From Ruixingdingia sedimenti (lineage in GTDB: Bacteria; Pseudomonadota; Alphaproteobacteria; Rhodobacterales; Rhodobacteraceae): 64,000 bases of DNA. A program made the position numbers and the translations under genes. This document shows positions 41,406 through 50,161 of the stretch, one piece after another. The notes beneath the pieces are model-generated. The model searched no databases and had not been told where the DNA came from. It saw only the letters and a program-made list of their open reading frames with translations. Each line of letters starts with the position of its first letter. Position 1 is the stretch's first letter. The DNA is taken from contig NZ_JAVKPH010000015.1 of assembly GCF_031432425.1 (NCBI RefSeq), positions 1-64,000 on the forward strand, in the 5' to 3' direction.

Positions 41406-42559
41406 GCGAACCAGCCCCGCAGGATGCGCAGGTAGATCGCCTTCAGCGCCGCGATCTGCGCGACCTCGACCCGTTCGTCCACCTGATGCATGGTCTTGCC
41501 CACCAGCCCGAATTCCACCACCGGGCAGTGGTCCTTGACGAACCGCGCATCCGATGTGCCGCCAGAGGTGGACAGGGCGGGCACCACCCCCGTTTCCGCC
41601 CGCACCGCCGCCGCGACCAGATCCGACAGCGGGCCGGGGGGGGTCAGGAAGCTTTCGCCCGACACCGTGACCTTCATCGCGATCTCCACCCCGGTTTCCG
41701 CCGCCACCCGGTCGGATTCCACCCGCAGCCAATCGGTCAGGCTGGCGCCGGAATGGGCGTCGTTGAAGCGGATGTTGACCGTGGCGCGGCATTCGGCGGG
41801 GATGACGTTGTTGGCCGGGTTGCCGGTGTCGATCGTCGTCACCGCCAGCGTCGAAGTGTCGAAATGGTCCGTGCCGCGGTCCAGTTCATGGCCGGCCAGC
41901 CGGTCCATCAGCCGCGCCATCGCGCTGACCGGGTTTTTCGCCCGGTGCGGATAGGCCGAATGCCCCTGCACCCCGCGCGCGGTGAACCGGGCGGTCATCG
42001 ACCCGCGCCGGCCGATCTTCATCATGTCGCCCAGGGTTTCGGGGCAGGTCGGTTCGCCCACCAGACAGGCCGCCATCGCCTCGCCCGTCCGCGCCATCCA
42101 GTCGAGCAGCGCGCGGGTGCCGTCCGTCGCCTCGCCCTCTTCATCGCCGGTGATGGCCAGCACCACCGCGCCGTCGGGCGGCGTGTCGCGCACGAAATCC
42201 ATCGCCGCAGCGGCAAAGGCGGCGACGCCCGACTTCATGTCGGTAGCCCCGCGGCCGTACATCCAGCCGTCGCGGATTTCCGCCCCGAACGGGTCCGCCG
42301 TCCAGGCGGCGGCATCGCCGACGGGGACCACATCGGTATGGCCGTTGAAGCCGAAGGTGCGCGGATGCCCCTTGTCCCCCCACCGGGCGTAAAGGTTGGG
42401 GGTGCCGTTCCGGTCCACCCGCGTGCAGGCGAACCCCGCCGCCGCCAGTTGCGCCGCCAGCAGGTCCAGCGCCCCCCCTTCCATCGGCGTGACCGAGGGA
42501 CAGCGGATCAGCGCCGCCGTCAGCGCGACGGGATCGGCGGGGGCATGGGGGTCGGGCAT
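41402..42559 (-). CDS. dapE: Succinyl-diaminopimelate desuccinylase
   Basis: 385 aa zinc amidohydrolase of lysine and peptidoglycan-precursor synthesis; it removes succinate from N-succinyl-LL-diaminopimelate. Metal ligands are seen in FGFNGHTDVVP (His, Asp), GRGATDMKSG (Asp), TGDEEGEATDG (Glu-Glu) and the late GKTMHQVDE (His). The dimerisation domain with RRGSMTARFTARGVQGHSAY is intact. The start follows AAGGAG. In this window it is separated from dapD by two Hint-domain genes on the other strand and a small unknown gene. Confidence 0.95.
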   Translation of the reverse strand: MPDPHAPADPVALTAALIRCPSVTPMEGGALDLLAAQLAAAGFACTRVDRNGTPNLYARWGDKGHPRTFGFNGHTDVVPVGDAAAWTADPFGAEIRDGWMYGRGATDMKSGVAAFAAAAMDFVRDTPPDGAVVLAITGDEEGEATDGTRALLDWMARTGEAMAACLVGEPTCPETLGDMMKIGRRGSMTARFTARGVQGHSAYPHRAKNPVSAMARLMDRLAGHELDRGTDHFDTSTLAVTTIDTGNPANNVIPAECRATVNIRFNDAHSGASLTDWLRVESDRVAAETGVEIAMKVTVSGESFLTPPGPLSDLVAAAVRAETGVVPALSTSGGTSDARFVKDHCPVVEFGLVGKTMHQVDERVEVAQIAALKAIYLRILRGWFA

Positions 42560-42838
42560 CGCGGGCTCCTTCGCGCGGGTCGGCCAAGGGTTAGCGCGGC
42601 CCGCCCCGCGCCGCAACGGTGTTGCCGCCGTGCCACCGCCCGCGGCCCCCGTGCAACAGCCCGCGCTGGACCGGTGACATGCGGCAGAAACATGGCATAT
42701 CCTCGGCGCAACAATACGCCTTGAGGCAGGGCATGCAGCGGGCCAACGCGCCCGGACCGGAAACCGGAAGGGCCGCCCCCGCGGCCCCGCCTGCACCTGT
42801 CCAAGCCGGTGAAGAGTGACAGTCGTTCAGGGGTATTC

Positions 42839-44416
42839 ATGGCGACGGGCAGCGAACTGGGCTACAATACCAGCGCCTCGGCACTGACGATGGCGCGCAC
42901 CATCTTCGGCGAGGGCACCACCGTGGTGCGCGCCAGCTATACGGGGGATGCCAATTCGTCCGCCGTCTATTCGTTGGGCGACGCGCGGTCGCCCCTGACC
43001 ACGCCGGGCGACACCGGGGTGATCCTGTCCACCGGCAACGTGCGCGATTTCACCCAGTCCTCGGGCGACCCGAACCGCAGCGCCTCGACCACGACCAACA
43101 CCTGGGGCGTGGACAACAACGCGATGTTCAACGCCATCGCCGGCACACGCACCTATGACGCCGCCTGGCTGGACGTGGATTTCATTCCCACCGCCAGCCA
43201 GATGACGATGCAGTTCGTCTTCGCCTCCGACGAATACCCCGAGTTCATAAATTCGATCTACAACGACGTGGTGGGCGTCTGGGTCAACGGCACCCATGTG
43301 CCGGTGGCGATCGGCAACGGCGACACGGCGGTCAACAACCTCAACCCGCAGACCAACGTCAACCTCTACAACAACAACACCAACGACGCCTACAACACGG
43401 AAATGGACGGGTTCACCGTCACGCTGTCGCTGATCATGAACGTCGTGCCGGGGGTGGTGAACTCCATCCGTATCGGCATCGCGGACACGTCCGACTATCA
43501 GTACGATTCCAACCTGCTGATCAGCGCGGGCGGCGTGCAGACGGCGGTGGTCGCCAATGCCGATCTGGTGGAGGTGCGCCCCGGCACCAGCCAGACGGTG
43601 GACCTGCGCGCCAACGACACCTTCACCGGCTCGGGCGCGCTGGTCATCACCCATATCAACGGCATCAGCGTCACCACCGGGTCGGTCATCACGCTGACCA
43701 CCGGGCAGAAGATCGTCATCAACGCCAACGGCACCGTCACGATCGTCGGCGACAACGATACCGAGACGGTGAACTTCACCTATACCGTCGCCAAGGGCAA
43801 CGGCACCCAGGCCACCGGCTTCGTCACCGTGAACCAGGTGCCCTGCTTCGTCGCCGGCACGATGATCCGCACGCCCGACGGCGACCGGCCGGTGGAAAGC
43901 CTGCGCCCCGGCGATCTGGTGACGACGCTGGACGACGGGCCGCAGCCGCTGCGCTGGATCGGCCGGCGCACGGTCGAGGCGCAGGGCCGGCTTGCCCCGG
44001 TGCAGATCCGCGCGGGCACCTTCGGGCGGCACGGGCGGCTGCTGGTCTCGCCCCAGCACCGGATCCTTCTGCGCGACAATCTGGCGGAACTGATGTTCGG
44101 CGAACCCGAGGTGCTGGTCGCCGCGCGCGATCTGGTCAACGGCCGGTCGATCACCCTGCGCGAGGGCGGGACGGTCGAATACGTCCACCTGCTGTTCGAC
44201 CGCCACCAGGTGGTGTTTTCCGAAGGGCTCGCCACCGAAAGCTTCCTGCCCGGGCCGCAGATCGTGCACAGTTTCGACCGCGCGGTGGTAGAGGAGATCC
44301 GCACCCTTTTCCCCGAACTCGACCCCGAAACCGGCGCGGGCTACAGCCCCGCCGCGCGCCGCACCCTGCGCAGCTTCGAGGCGCAGGTGCTGCTGGCCAC
44401 CGCGCGGGCGGCCTGA
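42839..44416 (+). CDS. Choice-of-anchor L and Hint-domain surface or secreted protein
   Basis: 525 aa with the ATG after AGGGG. Residues about 10-230 form a choice-of-anchor L domain (ASALTMARTIFGEGTTVV, TPGDTGVILSTGNVRDFTQS, MQFVFASDEYPEFINSIYND), rich in Asn and Thr. About 235-335 is a cadherin/VCBS-like beta domain. Residues about 340-485 form a Hint_2 domain opening with the nucleophile Cys in PCFVAGTMIRTPDGDRPVES and containing VSPQHRILLRDNLAELMFG. There is no classical signal peptide; Rhodobacterales proteins of this kind are thought to leave by a type I system. The Hint part may self-cleave. It forms a pair with the next gene, 3 bp on. Confidence 0.87.
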   Translation: MATGSELGYNTSASALTMARTIFGEGTTVVRASYTGDANSSAVYSLGDARSPLTTPGDTGVILSTGNVRDFTQSSGDPNRSASTTTNTWGVDNNAMFNAIAGTRTYDAAWLDVDFIPTASQMTMQFVFASDEYPEFINSIYNDVVGVWVNGTHVPVAIGNGDTAVNNLNPQTNVNLYNNNTNDAYNTEMDGFTVTLSLIMNVVPGVVNSIRIGIADTSDYQYDSNLLISAGGVQTAVVANADLVEVRPGTSQTVDLRANDTFTGSGALVITHINGISVTTGSVITLTTGQKIVINANGTVTIVGDNDTETVNFTYTVAKGNGTQATGFVTVNQVPCFVAGTMIRTPDGDRPVESLRPGDLVTTLDDGPQPLRWIGRRTVEAQGRLAPVQIRAGTFGRHGRLLVSPQHRILLRDNLAELMFGEPEVLVAARDLVNGRSITLREGGTVEYVHLLFDRHQVVFSEGLATESFLPGPQIVHSFDRAVVEEIRTLFPELDPETGAGYSPAARRTLRSFEAQVLLATARAA

Positions 44417-44419
44417 ACG

Positions 44420-45427
44420 ATGACGGAATGGATCGCGCTGTCGGGCGCCGAAGCCGGATGCGGGCCCGGATGCGAAACGGACCCCCTGCCCCGCGGCAGC
44501 CTGCTGATCGGCCTCAGCCGCCCGGTGGCGGACCCGACGGTGGTGATGGAACTGCGGATGGAAGGCGGGCGCGCGGGCCTGTCGGTGATGGTGGACCCCG
44601 CGCTCGGCATCGGGGTGATCGCCCGCGCGGGCAGCACGATGCGCCGCCACTGGCTGGCCGGCCCCCTGCCCGCGGGGCTGAAGGGCGGGGTGACGCTGAA
44701 CCTGTCCTGGGACATGGCGCAGGGCCGCTGGTCGCTGGCCGCAGAGGGCGGGGGCAGCGGCGCGCGCGCGACCGGCACCGACCCGCTGCCCCCGCCGCCC
44801 GGCCTCGGCGCGGCGCTGGCGGACGCGGCGCAGACGCCCGGCGCGTTCCACCCCGCGGTGCTGTGGTGGGGGCTGTCGCGCGGGATCTGGCGCAACCCGC
44901 CGGGCGCCGCGCTCGGCCCCGATACGCTGGTCGCCACGCCGGGGGGCTATGTCCCCCTCGGCCGGCTGCGGCCCGGCGACAGGGTGCTGACGCTCGACCA
45001 GGGGGCGCAGCCGCTCGCCGCGCTCTACCGCCATGCGGCGCCGCATCGCGCGGCGCTTGCGCCGGTGCGGCTGCGCGCGGGCCATTTCCCGATCCCGCGC
45101 GACATGCTGGCGGGGCCGCAGACGCGGCTTCTGTTCGACGGGGCGGCGGTGGAATACCTCTTCGGCACCGAAGAGGTGCTGGCGGCGGCGGGCGACATCA
45201 CCGACCGGCTGGTGGCGCAGCGGCTGCGCACGGGCACGGCCAGCACACTTATCTGCCCGGTGACGGAACGGCCGGCGCTGATCCTGTGCGACGGGGTGGC
45301 GGTGCTGTCGGGCGCGGTCAACCCCGCCCTGCCCGCGCCGCGCCCCTGCCTGCGGCCCTATGAAACCGCCGCCCTGCTGCCCGACCGGCCGATGGCGGCG
45401 GAACTGGCCCCCGGACTGGCCGCGTGA
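44420..45427 (+). CDS. Degenerate Hint-domain protein
   Basis: 335 aa. The N-terminal half (about 1-160) is unrecognised, with lectin-like beta strands. The second half aligns with the Hint domain of its neighbour (VATPGGYVPLGRLRPGDRVL, LAPVRLRAGHFPIPRDMLAG, AAVEYLFGTEEVLAAAGDIT). The nucleophile Cys is missing (GPDTLVAT against CFVAGTMI), and the conserved His of SPQHRILL is Thr (GPQTRLLF). Self-splicing or cleavage chemistry is therefore unlikely. It lies 3 bp after the intact Hint gene, so the pair may function as effector and accessory or result from duplication. Its stop abuts the convergent gene (TGATCA). Confidence 0.8.
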   Translation: MTEWIALSGAEAGCGPGCETDPLPRGSLLIGLSRPVADPTVVMELRMEGGRAGLSVMVDPALGIGVIARAGSTMRRHWLAGPLPAGLKGGVTLNLSWDMAQGRWSLAAEGGGSGARATGTDPLPPPPGLGAALADAAQTPGAFHPAVLWWGLSRGIWRNPPGAALGPDTLVATPGGYVPLGRLRPGDRVLTLDQGAQPLAALYRHAAPHRAALAPVRLRAGHFPIPRDMLAGPQTRLLFDGAAVEYLFGTEEVLAAAGDITDRLVAQRLRTGTASTLICPVTERPALILCDGVAVLSGAVNPALPAPRPCLRPYETAALLPDRPMAAELAPGLAA

Positions 45428-45757
45428 TCAGTCGAAGAACGGCTCCACCTGCGCGACGATGACCGCGTTTTCGGCCAGTGCCCGGCCCATCAGCGCGCGC
45501 TCCTCCGCATCGATCTGCTCGCCCGCCTCCAGCCGTTCGTCGAGCGTGCCCTGCGCCGTCACCTCCAGCACCGCCATGTCGGCGACCTTCAGCACCGCCA
45601 CCGCCTCGCGCACGGCCTCCGCCTCGTCCACCCCGCTGGCATAGAGCAGCAGCGCCGCCCCCGTGGCCTTGGCGGGCAGCCCGTCGCCCGGCTTGCGCCC
45701 GACCTCGACCAGCAGGGTATGCACCTGTTGCGGGCGCTTGGTCTTGTCCTCGGTCAT
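45428..45757 (-). CDS. Small conserved-looking protein of unknown function
   Basis: 109 aa, soluble and acidic, starting MTEDKTKRPQQVHTLLVEVG. No signal peptide, membrane segment or known motif; the Ala/Glu/Val composition and pattern GVDEAEAVREAVAVLKVADM suggest an alpha/beta domain. The longer in-frame start at 45829 lies inside repeat IR9 and is rejected. It is transcribed from the dapD side, 194 bp after dapD, with IR9 in between. A link to lysine synthesis is not shown. Codon use matches the surrounding genes, which supports it as real. Confidence 0.7.
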   Translation of the reverse strand: MTEDKTKRPQQVHTLLVEVGRKPGDGLPAKATGAALLLYASGVDEAEAVREAVAVLKVADMAVLEVTAQGTLDERLEAGEQIDAEERALMGRALAENAVIVAQVEPFFD

Positions 45758-45792
45758 CGCATGCTCCGTCGTGGCCGTCGGGAAGGAAGAAA

Positions 45793-45908
45793 GGGGGCAT
45801 TCTGCCCCCTCTTGGCTGCGCCAATTCACCCCCTGAGGATATTTTCAGACAGAAAATGAAGGCACGCCCGCGACACTTTCTGTCCTTAAATATCCCCGCC
45901 GGAGGCCG
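45793..45908. repeat. Mosaic inverted-repeat element IR9
   Basis: After dapD. Same build as IR6: inverted module B, GAGGATATTTTCAGACAG, AAAATGAA, identical 14-base loop, CACTTTCTGTCC, TTAAATATCCCC, GCCGGAGGC. 111 of 114 positions match IR6 by direct reading, although the two lie 18 kb apart next to unrelated genes. Confidence 0.85.
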
Positions 45909-45951
45909 CTGCCCTCTCCCCCTGCGTCACCGCCGGGCAGAGGGCGCGGGG

Positions 45952-46779
45952 TCAATCGCGCAGCAGTTCGTTGATCGAGGTCTTGGAACGGGTCTGCGCA
46001 TCCACGCGCTTGACGATCACCGCGCAGTAGAGGCTCACCCCGTTCTTCGACGGCATCGAACCCGCGACGACGACCGAACCCGCCGGCACCTCGCCATACA
46101 TCACCGCGCCGGTTTCGCGGTCCACGATCTTGGTGGACTGGCCGATGAACACGCCCATGCCCAGGACCGAGCCTTCGCGGACGATCACGCCCTCGACCAC
46201 CTCGGACCGCGCGCCGATGAAGCAGTTGTCCTCGATGATCGTCGGGCCCGCCTGCATCGGTTCCAGCACGCCGCCGATGCCGACGCCGCCCGACAGGTGG
46301 ACGTTCTTGCCGATCTGCGCGCAGGATCCCACGGCGGCCCAAGTGTCGACCATCGTGCCTTCATCGACATGGGCGCCGAGGTTCACGAACGACGGCATAA
46401 GCACCACGCCCTTCGCGATATAGGCCGAGCGGCGCACGACGCAGTTCGGCACGGCGCGGAAACCGGCGGCCTTCCAGTCCGCCGCGCCCCAGCCCTTGAA
46501 CTTGCTGTCCACCTTGTCCCACCAGCCGCCGCCCTGCGGGCCGCCGGCATGGGGCTCCATGTCCTTGATGCGAAAGCCCAGAAGCACCGCCTTCTTGGCC
46601 CACTGGTTCACATGCCAGTCGCCGTTCGCCCGCCGCTCGGCCACCCGCAGCCGGCCCTTGTCCAGCGCCTCGAGCGTTTCCTCGATCGCGTCGCGCGCCG
46701 CGCCCCGGGTCGCGGAGGTGATGGTGTCGCGCGCCTCCCAGGCGGCTTCGATGGCGGTTTCGAGTGCGGCGTTCGACAT
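45952..46779 (-). CDS. dapD: 2,3,4,5-tetrahydropyridine-2,6-dicarboxylate N-succinyltransferase
   Basis: 275 aa left-handed beta-helix trimeric transferase that succinylates tetrahydrodipicolinate in lysine/DAP synthesis, the step two before DapE. Hexapeptide repeats run about residues 110-235 (VVLMPSFVNLGAHVDEGTMV, GKNVHLSGGVGIGGVLEP, PTIIEDNCFIGARSEVVEGV). The N-terminal helical domain carries ANGDWHVNQWAKKAVLLGFR. The length is exactly typical. It is divergent from the LOG-family gene across 85 bp. Confidence 0.96.
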   Translation of the reverse strand: MSNAALETAIEAAWEARDTITSATRGAARDAIEETLEALDKGRLRVAERRANGDWHVNQWAKKAVLLGFRIKDMEPHAGGPQGGGWWDKVDSKFKGWGAADWKAAGFRAVPNCVVRRSAYIAKGVVLMPSFVNLGAHVDEGTMVDTWAAVGSCAQIGKNVHLSGGVGIGGVLEPMQAGPTIIEDNCFIGARSEVVEGVIVREGSVLGMGVFIGQSTKIVDRETGAVMYGEVPAGSVVVAGSMPSKNGVSLYCAVIVKRVDAQTRSKTSINELLRD

Positions 46780-46864
46780 GTCATCCCCGTCATGGCTGGC
46801 TCTTCGGTTCCGCAGGCTATAGACCGGGCGGACCCGGCAGGCAATGCGCGCAGGAGACCCGACG

Positions 46865-47704
46865 ATGACCGAAGAGACGCGTTCGCACCCGTTCCGCGAC
46901 AGCGCCCAGGATGCGCGCGCGGCGCGGCAGATCCCCGACACGCCGCAGACCCGCGCGCCGGCCTATCGGCTGGCCTTCACCGACACCGAGTTCCTGACGC
47001 GCGAGGAACTGCGCCCCGTGCGGCTGCAACTGGAGCTGCTGAAGGCGCAGATGATGCTGGACGAATACAACGTCCGGTCCACCATCGTGATGTTCGGCAG
47101 CGCCCGCATCCCCGCCCCCGAGGACCGCGGCACCGACCGCCCCACCGAGGCGCTGGCGCGCTATTACGACGAGGCGCGCCGCTTCGCCTATATGATGACC
47201 GCACGCTGCATCGGGCCCGACTGCCTCGACGGGGTGATCGTCACCGGCGGCGGCCCCGGCATCATGGAGGCCGGCAACCGCGGCGCGGCAGAGGCGGGGG
47301 GGATTTCCATCGGGCTGAACATCGTGCTGCCGCACGAACAGGCGCCGAACGAATATGTGACGCCCGATCTCTGCTTCAACTTCCACTATTTCGCCATCCG
47401 CAAGATGCACCTGCTGATGCGCGCGCATGCGGTGGTGATCTTCCCCGGCGGCTTCGGCACGCTGGACGAGATGTTCGAGGCGCTGACCCTGATCCAGACC
47501 GGGCGGATGAAGCCGGTGCCCTTCCTGCTGTTCGGCGGCAGCTTCTGGAACAGCGTCGTCAACTGGCAGGCGCTGGCCGATGCCGGCACCATCAGCCCCG
47601 AGGACCTGCGGCTGTTCCGCATCGTCGAAACCGCCGAAGAGGCCGCCGCCGCCATCGACGACTGGCATGCCGTGCGCCCCGACATCGACGCGCCCGCGAA
47701 ATAG
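46865..47704 (+). CDS. LOG-family protein (TIGR00730 Rossmann fold)
   Basis: 279 aa. The LOG signature is complete: VTGGGPGIMEAGNRGA and the later FPGGFGTLDEMFEALT. In plants and some bacteria, LOG enzymes release cytokinin bases from nucleoside monophosphates; many bacterial members are general nucleotide 5'-monophosphate phosphoribohydrolases. The N-terminal extension of about 80 residues before the fold (RDSAQDARAARQIPDTPQTR) is typical of the longer alphaproteobacterial type. The ribosome site is AGGAG. A possible -10 box TATAGA lies 42 bp upstream. Confidence 0.9.
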   Translation: MTEETRSHPFRDSAQDARAARQIPDTPQTRAPAYRLAFTDTEFLTREELRPVRLQLELLKAQMMLDEYNVRSTIVMFGSARIPAPEDRGTDRPTEALARYYDEARRFAYMMTARCIGPDCLDGVIVTGGGPGIMEAGNRGAAEAGGISIGLNIVLPHEQAPNEYVTPDLCFNFHYFAIRKMHLLMRAHAVVIFPGGFGTLDEMFEALTLIQTGRMKPVPFLLFGGSFWNSVVNWQALADAGTISPEDLRLFRIVETAEEAAAAIDDWHAVRPDIDAPAK

Positions 47705-47848
47705 CGGCAGGCCCTGTACAGCCCCGCGCTTTGGCCCTATGAGGGCCGCTTGGGTGCCGGGTTCCGGGTCCCGGCGAGGGGCCGGGCAAGGGGGGAAGGG
47801 CGCCTTGTCCCGGGCCCGATGGCGGCCCCCTTTCCAGGAAAGACGCAC

Positions 47849-50161
47849 ATGACGATCACCGATGGCATCGCCCCGCCGCTGGCAGGGGCCCTGGCCGCCA
47901 AGGGCTATGACACCCTCACCCCCGTGCAGGAGGCCGTGCTGACCCCCGATTGCGCGGGCCGCGATCTGCTGGTGTCGGCGCAGACGGGTTCGGGCAAGAC
48001 GGTGGCCTTCGGCCTTGCCATCGCGCCCGAACTGATCGGGACCGGCGGGCCCGTCGTGTCGCCGGTGCCGCTGGCGCTGATCGTGGCACCCACGCGCGAA
48101 CTGGCGTTGCAGGTGCGGCGCGAGGTCGAATGGCTTTATGCCGAAACCGGGGCGCAGGTCGCGTCCTGCGTCGGCGGCATGGACTGGCGCACCGAACGGC
48201 GCGCGCTGGAACGGGGCGCGGCCATCGTCGTCGGCACCCCCGGCCGCCTGCGCGACCATATCGAGCGCGGGACGCTCGACCTGTCGGAAACCCGCGCCGT
48301 GGTGCTGGACGAGGCCGACGAGATGCTCGACCTCGGCTTCCGCGAGGATCTGGAGTTCATCCTGTCCGCCGCGCCGGAAACCCGCCGCACGCTGATGTTT
48401 TCGGCCACCGTGCCGAAGGCGATCGAGGAACTGGCCCGCGATTTCCAGAAGGACGCCTTGCGCGTCGTGGCGCAGGGCGAATCGCGCCAGCATGTCGATA
48501 TCGAATACCGCGCCATGAACGTCGCGCAGCGCGACAAGGAAAACGCGGTGCTGAACCTGCTGCGCCTGCACGAGGCGCAGGTGGCCATCGTGTTCTGCAA
48601 GACCCGCGCGACGGTCACGCATCTGCTGGCGCGGATGGGCAACCGCGGCTTCCCGGTCGTGGCGCTGTCGGGCGAGTTGTCGCAATCCGAACGCAGCCAT
48701 GCGTTGCAGGCGCTGCGCGACGGGCGCGCGCGGGTCTGCATCGCCACCGATGTCGCCGCGCGGGGGATCGACCTGCCGGGCCTGGAACTGGTGGTGCATT
48801 TCGACCTGCCGACCAACCCCGAAACGCTGCTGCACCGTTCGGGCCGCACCGGACGCGCGGGGGCCAAGGGCGTGTCGATGCTGGTGGTGACGCCTTCGGA
48901 TGTGCGCAAGGCGCAGCGCGTGTTGCAGGGCGCGCAGGTGCAGGCCGAATGGGTCAAGCCGCCCTCGGCCGAAGAGGTGCAGGCCGCCGACGACACCCGG
49001 CTGATCAACCACGATCTCTTCACCGACCCGCCGGGCGAAGAGGAAGCCCCGATGGTCGAGGCGATCCTCGGCATGCACGGGCCCGAGGGCGCGGCGCTCT
49101 GCCTTTTGCGGCTGTGGCGCGCGGGCCGGTCGGCGCCCGAGGTGGTGGACGAGATCGCGCCCCCGTCCGAACCCGCGCCGCGCCGCGAACGCGCCGAATT
49201 CGGCCCCTCGGTCTGGTACGAACTGTCGGTGGGCCATACCGGCCGGGCCGAGGCGCGCTGGCTCTTGCCCAAGATCTGCGAGGCCGGCGGCATCGCCCGC
49301 GACAGCATCGGCGCGATCCGCGTGCAGCAGGACCGCACCTTCGTGCAGATCGCAGCACCCGTGGCCGACCGCTTCGCGCCCCCCGGTTCCTCGGTCGACC
49401 TCGACGAGGGCCTGACGATGGCGCGGATCGAGGGCGAACCGACGCTCGAACGCCCCGAACGCGCCCCGCGCCACAGCGACGACCGCCCGCGCAAACCCTA
49501 CAAGCCGCGGGAAGAGGGGGAACGCAAACCCTATGCCCCGCGCGAGGACCGCAAACCCTACGCGCCGCGGGAGGATGGCGAGCGCAAACCCTACACCCCG
49601 CGCGAGGACCGCAAGCCGTATACCCCCCGGGAAGATGGCGAGCGCAAGGATCGCAAGCCCTACACCCCCCGCGAGGATGGCGAGCGCAAACCCTATACCC
49701 CGCGCAAACCTTCGGATGCGCCGCAGGGCCTGACCCGCAAGCCGGCGGGGCCGAAAACCACCACGGGCGAACGCAAGCCCTACACCCCGCGCGACCGTGA
49801 CAGCGACGGCGAAAAGCGCCCCTATACCCCGCGCAAACCCGCCGACGCGCCGCAGGGCCTGACCCGCAAGCCGTACCCCAAGGCCGCCGAGGGCGGTGAC
49901 AGCGGCGCCCCGCGCAAGGCGCGCTGGTCGAAGGACGGGGCGGAAAAACGCACCTACGACAACCCGGTGCGCACCACCGCCCCCAAGGGCGCCGACGCCC
50001 GCCCCGCGCGCGCGAAACCGGCCTACGCCAAACCCGCGGCCCCCAAGCCCGCCCCGGCGAAACCCAACTTCGCCGACCCGAGCCAGAGCCTGCGCAAGCC
50101 GCGCACGCCCACCGGCGGCAAACCCGCCCCGCGCGGCAAGCCCGGCCCGAAACGCGGCTGA
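47849..50161 (+). CDS. DEAD-box RNA helicase with DbpA-type RNA-binding domain and KPY-repeat tail
   Basis: 770 aa. Helicase core: Q-motif LTPVQEAVL (23-31), AQTGSGKT (44-51), PTRELA, TPGRL, DEAD (154-157), SAT (185-187), TDVAARGID and HRSGRTGRAG (329-338). A DbpA-type RNA-binding domain lies at about 455-525 (WYELSVGHTGRAEARWLLPK). The C-terminal 220 residues are disordered, basic and Pro-rich, with nine copies of [KR]PYxPR between 549 and 662 and more KP/AKP repeats after. Function: ATP-driven remodelling of rRNA or mRNA, likely in ribosome assembly or cold adaptation (DeaD/CsdA-like). The stop codon runs into repeat IR10. The 5' leader after the LOG gene is GC-rich with possible secondary structure. 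Confidence 0.93.
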   Translation: MTITDGIAPPLAGALAAKGYDTLTPVQEAVLTPDCAGRDLLVSAQTGSGKTVAFGLAIAPELIGTGGPVVSPVPLALIVAPTRELALQVRREVEWLYAETGAQVASCVGGMDWRTERRALERGAAIVVGTPGRLRDHIERGTLDLSETRAVVLDEADEMLDLGFREDLEFILSAAPETRRTLMFSATVPKAIEELARDFQKDALRVVAQGESRQHVDIEYRAMNVAQRDKENAVLNLLRLHEAQVAIVFCKTRATVTHLLARMGNRGFPVVALSGELSQSERSHALQALRDGRARVCIATDVAARGIDLPGLELVVHFDLPTNPETLLHRSGRTGRAGAKGVSMLVVTPSDVRKAQRVLQGAQVQAEWVKPPSAEEVQAADDTRLINHDLFTDPPGEEEAPMVEAILGMHGPEGAALCLLRLWRAGRSAPEVVDEIAPPSEPAPRRERAEFGPSVWYELSVGHTGRAEARWLLPKICEAGGIARDSIGAIRVQQDRTFVQIAAPVADRFAPPGSSVDLDEGLTMARIEGEPTLERPERAPRHSDDRPRKPYKPREEGERKPYAPREDRKPYAPREDGERKPYTPREDRKPYTPREDGERKDRKPYTPREDGERKPYTPRKPSDAPQGLTRKPAGPKTTTGERKPYTPRDRDSDGEKRPYTPRKPADAPQGLTRKPYPKAAEGGDSGAPRKARWSKDGAEKRTYDNPVRTTAPKGADARPARAKPAYAKPAAPKPAPAKPNFADPSQSLRKPRTPTGGKPAPRGKPGPKRG
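49484..49834 (+). repeat. In-frame degenerate tandem repeats encoding the KPY tail
   Basis: Units of roughly 27-33 bp reading CGCAAACCCTAYRCCCCGCG with a following GAGGAYGGCGAG are repeated nine times in the helicase gene, with spacing multiples of three. The short unit length and absence of unique spacers exclude a CRISPR array. Such a tract is prone to copy-number change. Confidence 0.8.

Noticed and set aside
45758..45829. N-terminal extension of the small gene next to dapD (starting MNWRSQEGAECP)
   Set aside because: These codons are the inverted module B of repeat IR9, and the same peptide would appear beside unrelated genes. The ATG at 45757 is a better start.
46817..49474. An 885-codon open frame on the minus strand
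   Set aside because: Antisense to the LOG-family and DEAD-box genes, whose motifs are unmistakable; His/Arg/Gly-rich shadow.
49484..49834. Possible CRISPR array
   Set aside because: Repeats are 20-odd bases, degenerate, in frame and without unique spacers of constant length; they encode the helicase tail.
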